Of a stretch of 36,797 nt of DNA, positions 9,155 to 16,219 are shown piece by piece. The DNA comes from Fusibacter_D sp033549245 (GTDB lineage Bacteria; Bacillota; Clostridia; Peptostreptococcales; Acidaminobacteraceae): NCBI GenBank assembly GCA_033549245.1, contig JAWSUW010000006.1, forward strand, positions 1 to 36,797, given 5' to 3'. The translations under genes and the position numbers were made by a program. Below the pieces are notes generated by a model that saw only the letters and a list, made by a program, of their open reading frames with translations, was not told the origin of the DNA and made no database searches. How positions within the stretch are numbered: position 1 is the first letter of the stretch; each line of letters begins with the position of its first letter.

Positions 9155-9204
9155 TTGATCACTCCCTTTGTATGAATTAAGTGCAAATCTTGATTACAAG
9201 GGTA

Positions 9205-9246
9205 TTAACATTATCCTGCTATATATGATATTATAAAGCATGTCAT
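9205..9246. promoter_or_regulatory. Possible divergent promoters between fba and the methyltransferase gene
   Basis: On the minus strand ATGACA (9246-9241) is 17 bases from TATAGC (9223-9218), facing fba. On the plus strand TTAACA (9205-9210) is 18 bases from TATTAT (9229-9234), facing the methyltransferase. Both are imperfect matches inside a 124-base divergent gap that must hold at least one promoter. Confidence 0.35.
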
Positions 9247-9278
9247 TTGAAAATGCCAGTAGAATAGGAGCATAATTG

Positions 9279-10601
9279 ATGAAATTTCCAGAAGTATTCA
9301 TAGATCGGATGAGAAAGACATTAGGTGACGACTATGAAGCATTCGAGCAATCGTTTGACGAGCCGGTCTTCACAGGACTGAGAGTCAATACAGAAAAAAT
9401 TTCCGTATCCGATTTTTTGGAATTGTTTCCATATCCACTTAAACCTATACCGTGGACAAAAGACGGATTCTATTATAATATTGAAGATCCGGTAACAAAG
9501 CATCCTTATTACCACGCAGGACTTTATTACATCCAAGAACCTTCTGCAATGGCGCCAGTCAACATTTTAGAGCCATCAAGAGGAGATGTCTGCATAGATC
9601 TTTGCGCTGCTCCGGGGGGCAAATCGATGCAAATAGCCGCAGCCATTGGTGAGTCGGGAATTTTAGTCTCAAACGACATCAATGACAGTCGGATAAAAGC
9701 TATAGTTAGGAATGTTGAAAAATATGGACTCAGAAATGTCGTTGTAATCAATGAAGCTCCATCGAGAATTGCGAGCCGTATGGGTAATTGTTTTGATGCG
9801 GTGTTGGTGGATGCCCCATGTTCCGGTGAAGGGATGTTCAAAAAAGATAGAAAGGCTGTAAAGTCTTGGGAAACTTTTGGACCTGAGGAGTGTCAGGTCA
9901 TTCAACGGGAGATCATCGACAATTTGGATCGTTTGACAAAACCTAATTCGAAAATCGTTTATTCAACTTGTACATTTTCTCAGATGGAGAATGAAGAGCA
10001 AATAAAACATCTGACCAGTGACTATAAATGTTTCATTGAAAAGCCGATTCATGTTCCTTCCATAAGTGTGGATGGGCACATGGCACACATTTGGCCCCAT
10101 CTTCACGAAGGAGAAGGACATTTCATCAGCAGTTTATGGACAAATGGAACACTTGAAGGTGTGGATTTGGAGGAATACGAATCCAATGATCCTCATCCTT
10201 TGCTACAGGATTTTATGGCAACCCATTTCAAAACGAAAGCGCTCAATGGACATTTCACCACTGAAAAAGATCGCATTTACTTAAAACCGAATAAAAAACT
10301 TCCTCTTGGAGGTATTCGTGTAGTGAGGGAAGGACTTTTGGTGGGAGAACTTAAGAAAGAACGATTCACACCCAGTCAGGCGCTTGCTTTATATCTCAAA
10401 AAGTCGGATTTTGAACCGATTGTGGATCTTCCATCTGATTCAATTAATGCAATAAAATATCTGAAAGGTGAAACTATACATCTGGATATAACAACAGAAG
10501 GAGTTCATTTGGTTTGTACGGATGGATTTCCAATAGGATGGGCAAAAATCAACAGGGGTACGCTTAAAAACATGTATCCCGTATCTTGGAGAATGCAATA
10601 G
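9279..10601 (+). CDS. NSUN/RsmF-family rRNA (cytosine-C5)-methyltransferase
   Basis: This is a SAM-dependent RNA m5C methyltransferase. The SAM-binding motif is DLCAAPGGKS (108-117). The two conserved cysteines of the family are Cys181 in VDAPCSGEGMF and Cys231 in VYSTCTFS; in the family one is the nucleophile and the other helps release the product. The C-terminal third (GGIRVVREGLLVGELKK ... GWAKINRGTLKN) looks like the PUA-like RNA-binding tail of RsmF, so a small-subunit rRNA target is likely. The start is ATG 9279 with TAGGAG 8 bases upstream. The adjoining TTG at 9276 is not needed. It is followed 9 bases later by an RsuA-family gene, forming an rRNA-modification pair. Confidence 0.9.
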   Translation: MKFPEVFIDRMRKTLGDDYEAFEQSFDEPVFTGLRVNTEKISVSDFLELFPYPLKPIPWTKDGFYYNIEDPVTKHPYYHAGLYYIQEPSAMAPVNILEPSRGDVCIDLCAAPGGKSMQIAAAIGESGILVSNDINDSRIKAIVRNVEKYGLRNVVVINEAPSRIASRMGNCFDAVLVDAPCSGEGMFKKDRKAVKSWETFGPEECQVIQREIIDNLDRLTKPNSKIVYSTCTFSQMENEEQIKHLTSDYKCFIEKPIHVPSISVDGHMAHIWPHLHEGEGHFISSLWTNGTLEGVDLEEYESNDPHPLLQDFMATHFKTKALNGHFTTEKDRIYLKPNKKLPLGGIRVVREGLLVGELKKERFTPSQALALYLKKSDFEPIVDLPSDSINAIKYLKGETIHLDITTEGVHLVCTDGFPIGWAKINRGTLKNMYPVSWRMQ

Positions 10602-10610
10602 GAGGAAACA

Positions 10611-11339
10611 ATGGGAGAAAAAATGAGACTCGACAAACTGCTTTCAAACATGGGATTGGGATCGAGAAAAGAAATGAACGATGCCCTAAGATATGGTTGG
10701 GTCAAAGTCAACGGGGTCGTCATGAAATATGGAAAAGAGAAAGTGGATGTGGAAACGGATGAAATCCTTTATGAAGGCAAGCCAGTGAAGTATCAGAAAT
10801 ATGCCACACTCATTATGAACAAACCACAAGGGGTCATTTCAGCGACTGATGACCATAGACATCAAACTGTTGTGGATCTACTTGAGGAACCATGGAGCAA
10901 CATGAACCTCTTTCCGGTAGGAAGATTGGACATTGATACCGAAGGGCTTCTCATTCTTACAAATGATGGTGCACTTTCTCACAATTTATTATCTCCGAAA
11001 AAGCACGTCCCGAAAACCTACTATGCTAAAATTGATCAACCAGTAGACGAAAAAGATATTGAACTTTTTAGATCGGGAGTCACACTTGAAGACGATTATT
11101 TATGTAAACCTGCTGAGCTTAAAGTGATTGATGTGAATGAATCTGGAATATCAGAGATTGAGCTCGTCATTTATGAGGGCAAGTTCCATCAAGTAAAGCG
11201 TATGTTTGAAAGTGTCGGCAAGAACGTGCTTTATTTGAAAAGAATAAAAATGGGTGGACTTGACCTCGATCCCGAGTTGATGCTTGGTGAGTATAGGGAA
11301 CTGACTGAGGAAGAGATGGAACTCCTTAAGATGAAATAA
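10611..11339 (+). CDS. RsuA/RluB-family pseudouridine synthase
   Basis: This enzyme isomerises a specific rRNA uridine to pseudouridine. An N-terminal S4 RNA-binding domain (MRLDKLLSNMGLGSRKE, from about residue 5) is followed by the catalytic domain. The signature is GRLDIDTEGLLILTNDG, with catalytic Asp107. Length is 242 residues, as for RsuA/RluB/RluE proteins. AGGAGG lies 6 bases before ATG 10611, favouring that start over the ATG at 10623. Whether the target is 16S or 23S rRNA cannot be decided from sequence. The gene ends in a bidirectional terminator. Confidence 0.92.
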   Translation: MGEKMRLDKLLSNMGLGSRKEMNDALRYGWVKVNGVVMKYGKEKVDVETDEILYEGKPVKYQKYATLIMNKPQGVISATDDHRHQTVVDLLEEPWSNMNLFPVGRLDIDTEGLLILTNDGALSHNLLSPKKHVPKTYYAKIDQPVDEKDIELFRSGVTLEDDYLCKPAELKVIDVNESGISEIELVIYEGKFHQVKRMFESVGKNVLYLKRIKMGGLDLDPELMLGEYRELTEEEMELLKMK

Positions 11340-11340
11340 A

Positions 11341-11366
11341 AAAAAGAGCGCTATGCGCTCTTTTTT
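11341..11366. terminator. Bidirectional Rho-independent terminator
   Basis: AAAAA-GAGCGC-TAT-GCGCTC-TTTTTT directly follows the RsuA-family gene. The symmetric A and T tracts let it end the converging MltG-like gene too, whose TAA stop (11365-11367) overlaps the T tract. Confidence 0.9.
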
Positions 11367-11844
11367 ACCTTCTCTGCCCAGCAAGAACCTTGATCAAAGT
11401 ATCCAGATCATCGTTCATACTGATTTTAAAATCACCAGCACGAAGTTTGCTGTCATAACCCATTTCAATCAATCGTTTGACAAAAGAGTTGACGTCATCA
11501 ATATAACCTTCGGATTGCAACTTTTGACCTATGCTATATCCAGTCGAGCCTTCTGCGACCGTGAAAGTCTTGAGGTCTAGTGGAGCTTCGGGTGTAGGAT
11601 CTACAGGATCCTCAGGTTCAGGTGTTTCATCTACAGGTTCATCAGGAACCTCAGGAGTCACTATGATTACCGGTGGATCATCCAGTTGCTCCTGGTCTAT
11701 TTCTGACGTGATCGGTGCATCGATATCGATACTTAGAGTATCTGATATTTTCCATGAAACGGAAACGAAAATCATCGCAATGATCAAGAGAGAAACAAAA
11801 ATATCACTTATATCATAGAAAAAATCTTTAATTTTTTCAAACAT
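11365..11844 (-). CDS. Small membrane protein with an MltG/YceG-like LysM subdomain, no catalytic domain
   Basis: The protein has 159 residues. A cytoplasmic basic/acidic start is followed by one membrane helix (about 13-33), then a Pro/Glu/Asp-rich spacer of about 55 residues (repeats such as PDEPVDETPEPEDPVDPTPE). The final 65 residues (FTVAEGSTGYSIGQKLQSEG ... LRAGDFKI) resemble the LysM-like N-terminal part of the endolytic transglycosylase MltG. The MltG catalytic domain with its glutamate is absent, and the gene ends properly in a terminator, so it does not look recently truncated. It probably sits outside the membrane near peptidoglycan. The start is ATG 11844 with GGAGG 7 bases before it. 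The precise role is unknown. Confidence 0.75.
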   Translation of the reverse strand: MFEKIKDFFYDISDIFVSLLIIAMIFVSVSWKISDTLSIDIDAPITSEIDQEQLDDPPVIIVTPEVPDEPVDETPEPEDPVDPTPEAPLDLKTFTVAEGSTGYSIGQKLQSEGYIDDVNSFVKRLIEMGYDSKLRAGDFKISMNDDLDTLIKVLAGQRR

Positions 11845-11915
11845 TACATGCCTCCAATGTTGGTATTCTATTAATAGGATATCACAAAATTATTAGAATC
11901 TCAAAGTATTGTTCC

Positions 11916-11944
11916 TTCCAAACAGATTACTTTCATGTTACAAT
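11916..11944 (+). promoter_or_regulatory. Likely extended -10 promoter for the GNAT-HEPN-kinase operon
   Basis: TTCCAA (11916-11921), a 17-base spacer, then TACAAT (11939-11944) preceded by an extended-10 TG at 11936-11937. It is the best match upstream of the run starting at 11964. Confidence 0.45.
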
Positions 11945-11963
11945 TTTTTTAGAGGTGCAGGGG

Positions 11964-12812
11964 ATGTTTGGGAAACTTGAATACAGTGATATAGAAATGA
12001 TGAGAGAATACATTGAGACATATGATGAAGAAACGATATATTTGAAAAAGCCTCTGGAAGATTTCAGTAAAGGACTTAATAATGGAATTTTTTACGGTTA
12101 CATGGAACAAAAGGCGTTGAAGGGAATGTTTTACTTTTCAAAGAAAAGTGCTTTGGCGCTTCACTTCTCGGATAACAAAGTCCTTGGGAACTTGAATGTG
12201 CTCAAATCGATCAAGCTACACAAACCTAAATTTGTTAAAGGCCCAAAAGTTCAGGTCGAAGCCATTTATAAGATGCTATGCAGATCGGTGAGTGAGATCA
12301 AGGAAACCAATTCGATTTTGATGGGTTTTGAAGGAAGCATAAAGGAATGTTTGCCTGATAGTGCCTATACAGTTGTCGATGGAGAGGCTCTCACTATCGA
12401 GAACTCAAAATTTATGGAAAATCTGTTTAAAGATATAAAATTTTTCATTGAAGTAGAACAACATTTTGGAAGGCATATCAAGGCGATCAATGACATTTTG
12501 AAAGAGCTGAGAGCAATGATGAAAGAAGGCAATTATGTCCTTTTTCTGCATGGAACCCAAATTGTGGCACAAGGACTCATAGAAGATGAAACCGATGAAA
12601 TTGGCATAATTGGAGGTATCTATGTCTCTGAAACCTATAGAAGAAAAGGTCTTGGCTATGTGATATCTTGTCTTTTGACCAAAAAGATTTTGGAACGACA
12701 TAAAAAAGCCTATCTGTTTGTCGTGGGCAACAATCTTGAAGCCATACGATTATATGAAAAAATCGGTTACACCGTAAAATCGCAATACACTGTACTGTCA
12801 ATCGCCTATTGA
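11964..12812 (+). CDS. GNAT-family N-acetyltransferase with an extra N-terminal domain
   Basis: The last 90 or so residues form a GNAT domain: motif A contains YRRKGLGYVIS, the acetyl-CoA pyrophosphate loop, and motif B ends in NNLEAIRLYEKIGY. The first 190 residues are not recognised; they may be a diverged second GNAT-like lobe, as in DUF4081-type proteins. The substrate is unknown. The start is ATG 11964 with AGAGGTG 6 bases upstream; an in-frame GTG at 11955 lies within that ribosome binding site. The protein has 282 residues. It heads a tight operon, with the RluA-type gene starting 12 bases downstream. Confidence 0.85.
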   Translation: MFGKLEYSDIEMMREYIETYDEETIYLKKPLEDFSKGLNNGIFYGYMEQKALKGMFYFSKKSALALHFSDNKVLGNLNVLKSIKLHKPKFVKGPKVQVEAIYKMLCRSVSEIKETNSILMGFEGSIKECLPDSAYTVVDGEALTIENSKFMENLFKDIKFFIEVEQHFGRHIKAINDILKELRAMMKEGNYVLFLHGTQIVAQGLIEDETDEIGIIGGIYVSETYRRKGLGYVISCLLTKKILERHKKAYLFVVGNNLEAIRLYEKIGYTVKSQYTVLSIAY

Positions 12813-12824
12813 AATGAGGAAGAA

Positions 12825-13730
12825 ATGAAGAGAATAGAAATTACAGCCAATGAGGCTGAGCAAAGACTGGATAGATTTTTACTTAAGTATTTCAACAACA
12901 CCACACGGAGCAACATCTATAAACTATTGCGTAAAAAGGTATTTAAAATCAATGGTGTCAGAACAACCAAGGAAGACTATTTTCTGAAACTGGATGACGT
13001 CATTGAAGTCTTTTTAAGTGATGAAAGTTTCGATGCCATGATCAAACCAGAAATTGTGACAATACCGGACCAAATCGGACTGGATATTGTCTATGAAGAT
13101 GATGAGTTATTGGTCGTCAACAAGCCCAAAGGCATGTTGACACATCCGGATAAGGATGAGTATCGCAACACGCTTGCCACTATCGTACAATTTTATCTTA
13201 AAAATCTGTGCACCAAAACGTTCAAACCGGCACCAGTTCATAGATTGGACAAGAACACCAGCGGACTCGTGATATTCGCCAAAACCTATGATGCTCTTAA
13301 AAAGTACAATGCTCTGATGCGAGAGAGATCGATCAAGAAGTTTTATCAGTGTGTGGTCGAGGGAGAAATCGCAAAGCAAGGAGAGGTAAAAGGCTATTTG
13401 ATCAAGGATGAGGTCAGAAATACTGTTCGTATCGTTCCACATGATACAGACGAGGCAAAATTCTGCCATACTCTTTATAGACCAATTGAAAGATTTGGAA
13501 ACTACACTCTTGTGGAAGTGGAACTCCTCACAGGCAGAAGTCATCAGATCAGAGCCAGCATGCAGTTGATCGGACATTCCATTGTCGGCGACCTGAAATA
13601 TGGTGGCAGAAGATATGGAGACATCAATAATCAATTACTGCACAGTTACAAGCTCATATTGGGTGACAAGACATTTGAAGCTGGGTCTACTGATATTGTC
13701 GCATTTATAGAAAGTATCAAGAAAAGGTGA
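12825..13730 (+). CDS. RluA-family pseudouridine synthase
   Basis: This pseudouridine synthase belongs to the RluC/RluD group. An N-terminal S4 domain (RLDRFLLKYFNN ... VFKINGVRTTKED, about 14-52) precedes the catalytic domain. The signature is VHRLDKNTSGLVIFAK, with catalytic Asp142. GRSHQIRAS is the second conserved block. Length is 301 residues, normal for the family. GAGGAAG stands just upstream of the ATG. Its stop is only 4 bases before the HEPN-like gene, so the two are almost certainly co-transcribed and probably translationally coupled. Confidence 0.93.
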   Translation: MKRIEITANEAEQRLDRFLLKYFNNTTRSNIYKLLRKKVFKINGVRTTKEDYFLKLDDVIEVFLSDESFDAMIKPEIVTIPDQIGLDIVYEDDELLVVNKPKGMLTHPDKDEYRNTLATIVQFYLKNLCTKTFKPAPVHRLDKNTSGLVIFAKTYDALKKYNALMRERSIKKFYQCVVEGEIAKQGEVKGYLIKDEVRNTVRIVPHDTDEAKFCHTLYRPIERFGNYTLVEVELLTGRSHQIRASMQLIGHSIVGDLKYGGRRYGDINNQLLHSYKLILGDKTFEAGSTDIVAFIESIKKR

Positions 13731-13734
13731 GATT

Positions 13735-14529
13735 ATGATTGAGTCCATGCATGTTGTGAAAAAGTTGATAGAGAGATATGATTACGGCGGTGCTCTTGAA
13801 GTTCTCAAAGAGAAAAACCTTTATGACACCAATGCGGCTGTGATTGTTGACGCATGCCGTTATGCGGTCAATTTTGATTTCGAGACCGCCCGCAAAAAGC
13901 TCAACAATCTGTCACCTGACTTGATGAAGGATTCGAGACTTAATGCCATCAAAAAGAACTTCGAAGCCCTCAATGAAGGTCAACCTGACGCACTGATGTC
14001 GGAACTCCTTGAGAATTTGAAATTTCAGCTCGTCAATGAGGAGTACATCGATTTTCTAGGTAGAATTTATAGATTCAAAGAGGCAATCTATAAGTATATG
14101 TTCATAAAAACACAAATGCAGGATCGCCCTTTTACTTTTCAAATGAAATTTCTGCAGAAAAAAGAGATTTTAAAGATTCTTAGAAACCACTATAAAATAT
14201 TCAACAGCAACCTCATCTATGCGCTCAATTCTTATTTTAAAAAGCATGCCAAGCAAAATGACCGCATCGATAAGATCATAGTAATCATGAATACAGAAAA
14301 AATGAATCAGCTCATTGAACTCAGACACGAATCTTTGATCGGACATGGGTTCAAAGGAGTCAGTCTAGAGGAAATACAAAAGGTTTACGGTAATCCTTAT
14401 AATGTGCTTGATGATTTCAGGGAATGCTTGGAAGCGCTCAAGGTAGAAGTTTACAGCTATAAATATACGGACATCAATAAACTCATTCTTAAGTTTTTAG
14501 CAGAATCCAGTGAAAAAGCAAATCAATAG
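13735..14529 (+). CDS. HEPN-like protein resembling the C-terminal half of Csm6/TIGR02710 RNases (no CARF domain)
   Basis: The protein has 264 residues and no signal peptide or membrane helix. It is not a standard named gene. Near the C-terminus, IELRHESLIGHGFKG (about 194-208) gives Arg197-His198-x5-His204, an R-X(4-6)-H motif with a polar residue after the Arg, as in HEPN ribonucleases. The LRxxSLxGHGFxxVS context resembles CRISPR-associated Csm6/TIGR02710 proteins. The first 60 residues (RYDYGGALEVLKE ... FDFETARKKL) look like the helical region that precedes HEPN in those proteins. The CARF sensor domain is missing and no cas gene or CRISPR array is in the window. Ribosome binding site is AAAGGTGA. 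The call rests on motif recognition; fold and activity are inferred. Confidence 0.6.
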   Translation: MIESMHVVKKLIERYDYGGALEVLKEKNLYDTNAAVIVDACRYAVNFDFETARKKLNNLSPDLMKDSRLNAIKKNFEALNEGQPDALMSELLENLKFQLVNEEYIDFLGRIYRFKEAIYKYMFIKTQMQDRPFTFQMKFLQKKEILKILRNHYKIFNSNLIYALNSYFKKHAKQNDRIDKIIVIMNTEKMNQLIELRHESLIGHGFKGVSLEEIQKVYGNPYNVLDDFRECLEALKVEVYSYKYTDINKLILKFLAESSEKANQ

Positions 14530-14549
14530 ATAATTATGAGGAGGCTTAC

Positions 14550-16199
14550 ATGATCAAACTGAACGTCAATGGATACGGCATTGTTGAAGCTAATGAAACA
14601 GACACTTATGAGGACGTCATAAGGAGATTGCAGACTGAGTCAATGCCTACTATTATGGCTGTAAGATGCGGCAATATTTTGAAAGAATTGACCCAGCAGA
14701 TTTCAGAGGATTGTGAAATCCATCTAATTGATCTTTCTTATTCCGATGGAATCAGGATTTATCAGCGCGGACTTTCATTCATTATGATCAGAGCGGCGAT
14801 TGAATGTTTTGACGGAATTAAGGTGCGCGTGGAACATTCTCTTAGCAAAGGACTCTACTGTGAGTTTGACTATGCGAGAAGATTGAACCATGATGATTAT
14901 GAACTCATCAAAGATAAAATGCATGAACTCATTGAACGCGATCTTCCTTTTGTGAAGTTCACCAGTACTATTGCGGAAGCCTCTGAAGCCTTCAAGAGAC
15001 AAAACATGTTCTCAAAAGTCAATCTACTGAAATACAGACCCAAGAATTACATAAGACTGTATGAGTGCGAAGGAATTGTGAATTACTTCTATGGGTACAT
15101 GGTGCCGAGTACGGGTTATATAAAGCAGTTTGATATCATCAAATATGATGAGGGGATGATTCTCATGCATCCAATCAGCTCAAATCCATTTGAGTTGCCT
15201 GAGTTTGTGGAGTCACCCAAAATAGCTGATGTATTCAAAGAATCCGAGCGATGGTCAGATATACTCAACATAAGTTATGTGAGCAATTTGAACGATATCA
15301 TCATGAAAGATGAACATCACGAATTGATTCAGATTGCAGAAGCATTGCATGAAAAGAAAATTGCATACATCGCAGATGAGATTACGAAGAAGAACAAAAG
15401 GGTCATTTTGATCGCGGGACCTTCATCATCAGGAAAAACAACATTTGCCAACAGACTTAGAATTCAACTGAAAGTCAATGGTATGGATCCCGTTACTGTT
15501 TCTACCGACAATTATTTTGTGAACCGAGATAAAACGCCACTAGACTCTGATGGCAATTACGATTTTGAATCGCTTGAGGCGGTTGACGTGGAACTTTTCA
15601 ACAAAAACCTCATGTCACTGCTTGACGGAGACCCTGTAGATTTACCGGTATTCGATTTCCAGACAGGAACGAGAATGTATAAGAACAATCCAATCCAAAT
15701 CGATGAGGACCAACCAATCATCATCGAGGGCATTCATGGACTCAATGATTTATTGACGGAAAAAATATTCAAAAGAGACAAATTTAAAATCTATGTCAGC
15801 GCACTGACCCAACTCAACATTGATGAACACAATCGCGTTCCAACCACTCAAACGAGACTTCTTAGACGTATTGTCAGAGACAACCAGTTTAGAGGTCATA
15901 CTGCAAAAAGAACAATAGGAATGTGGCCATCGGTTCGCCGTGGAGAAGAGAAATATATCTTTCCATTCCAAGAAAGAGCGGATGAAGTGTTTAACACATC
16001 TCTGCCGTATGAACTTGCAGTACTCAAAAAACATGCCTTACCGCTGCTTGAGGAAATCGGACCGGATGAGCCAGAATATGCTGAAGCTTTGATGCTTAGA
16101 AAATTCCTGAATTATTTCAAATCCATAAATGATGATGACATGGTGCCCAAGATTTCAATATTGAAGGAATTCATAGGTGGCAGCGGTTTTGATCTCTAA
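14550..16199 (+). CDS. TGS-domain nucleoside (uridine) kinase
   Basis: The C-terminal half is a P-loop kinase of the uridine kinase/phosphoribulokinase family: Walker A GPSSSGKT (about 291-298), TDNYFVNRDKTP acceptor-binding segment, and VFDFQTGTR and IIEGIHGLND blocks. The N-terminal part (about 1-60) is TGS/ubiquitin-like. It is followed by a threonyl-tRNA-synthetase SAD-like segment (VEHSLSKGLYCEF ... DYELIKDKMHELI), an architecture common in Clostridia. Length is 549 residues. It should phosphorylate a nucleoside, probably uridine or cytidine, though the family is poorly characterised. GAGGAGG lies upstream of the ATG, and the gene is 20 bases after the HEPN-like one. Confidence 0.85.
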   Translation: MIKLNVNGYGIVEANETDTYEDVIRRLQTESMPTIMAVRCGNILKELTQQISEDCEIHLIDLSYSDGIRIYQRGLSFIMIRAAIECFDGIKVRVEHSLSKGLYCEFDYARRLNHDDYELIKDKMHELIERDLPFVKFTSTIAEASEAFKRQNMFSKVNLLKYRPKNYIRLYECEGIVNYFYGYMVPSTGYIKQFDIIKYDEGMILMHPISSNPFELPEFVESPKIADVFKESERWSDILNISYVSNLNDIIMKDEHHELIQIAEALHEKKIAYIADEITKKNKRVILIAGPSSSGKTTFANRLRIQLKVNGMDPVTVSTDNYFVNRDKTPLDSDGNYDFESLEAVDVELFNKNLMSLLDGDPVDLPVFDFQTGTRMYKNNPIQIDEDQPIIIEGIHGLNDLLTEKIFKRDKFKIYVSALTQLNIDEHNRVPTTQTRLLRRIVRDNQFRGHTAKRTIGMWPSVRRGEEKYIFPFQERADEVFNTSLPYELAVLKKHALPLLEEIGPDEPEYAEALMLRKFLNYFKSINDDDMVPKISILKEFIGGSGFDL

Positions 16200-16219
16200 T
16201 AGGTGTCATGGAGGTTTTT

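Noticed and set aside
11531..11818. Plus-strand frame encoding a Ser/Gly/Thr-rich low-complexity protein
   Set aside because: It is the complement of the Pro/Glu-rich stalk of the MltG-like protein on the minus strand; its composition is an artefact and it has no ribosome binding site.
13735..14529. A CRISPR-Cas locus around the Csm6-like protein
   Set aside because: No direct-repeat/spacer array and no cas1, cas2, cas10 or csm gene is visible; all neighbours are housekeeping genes.
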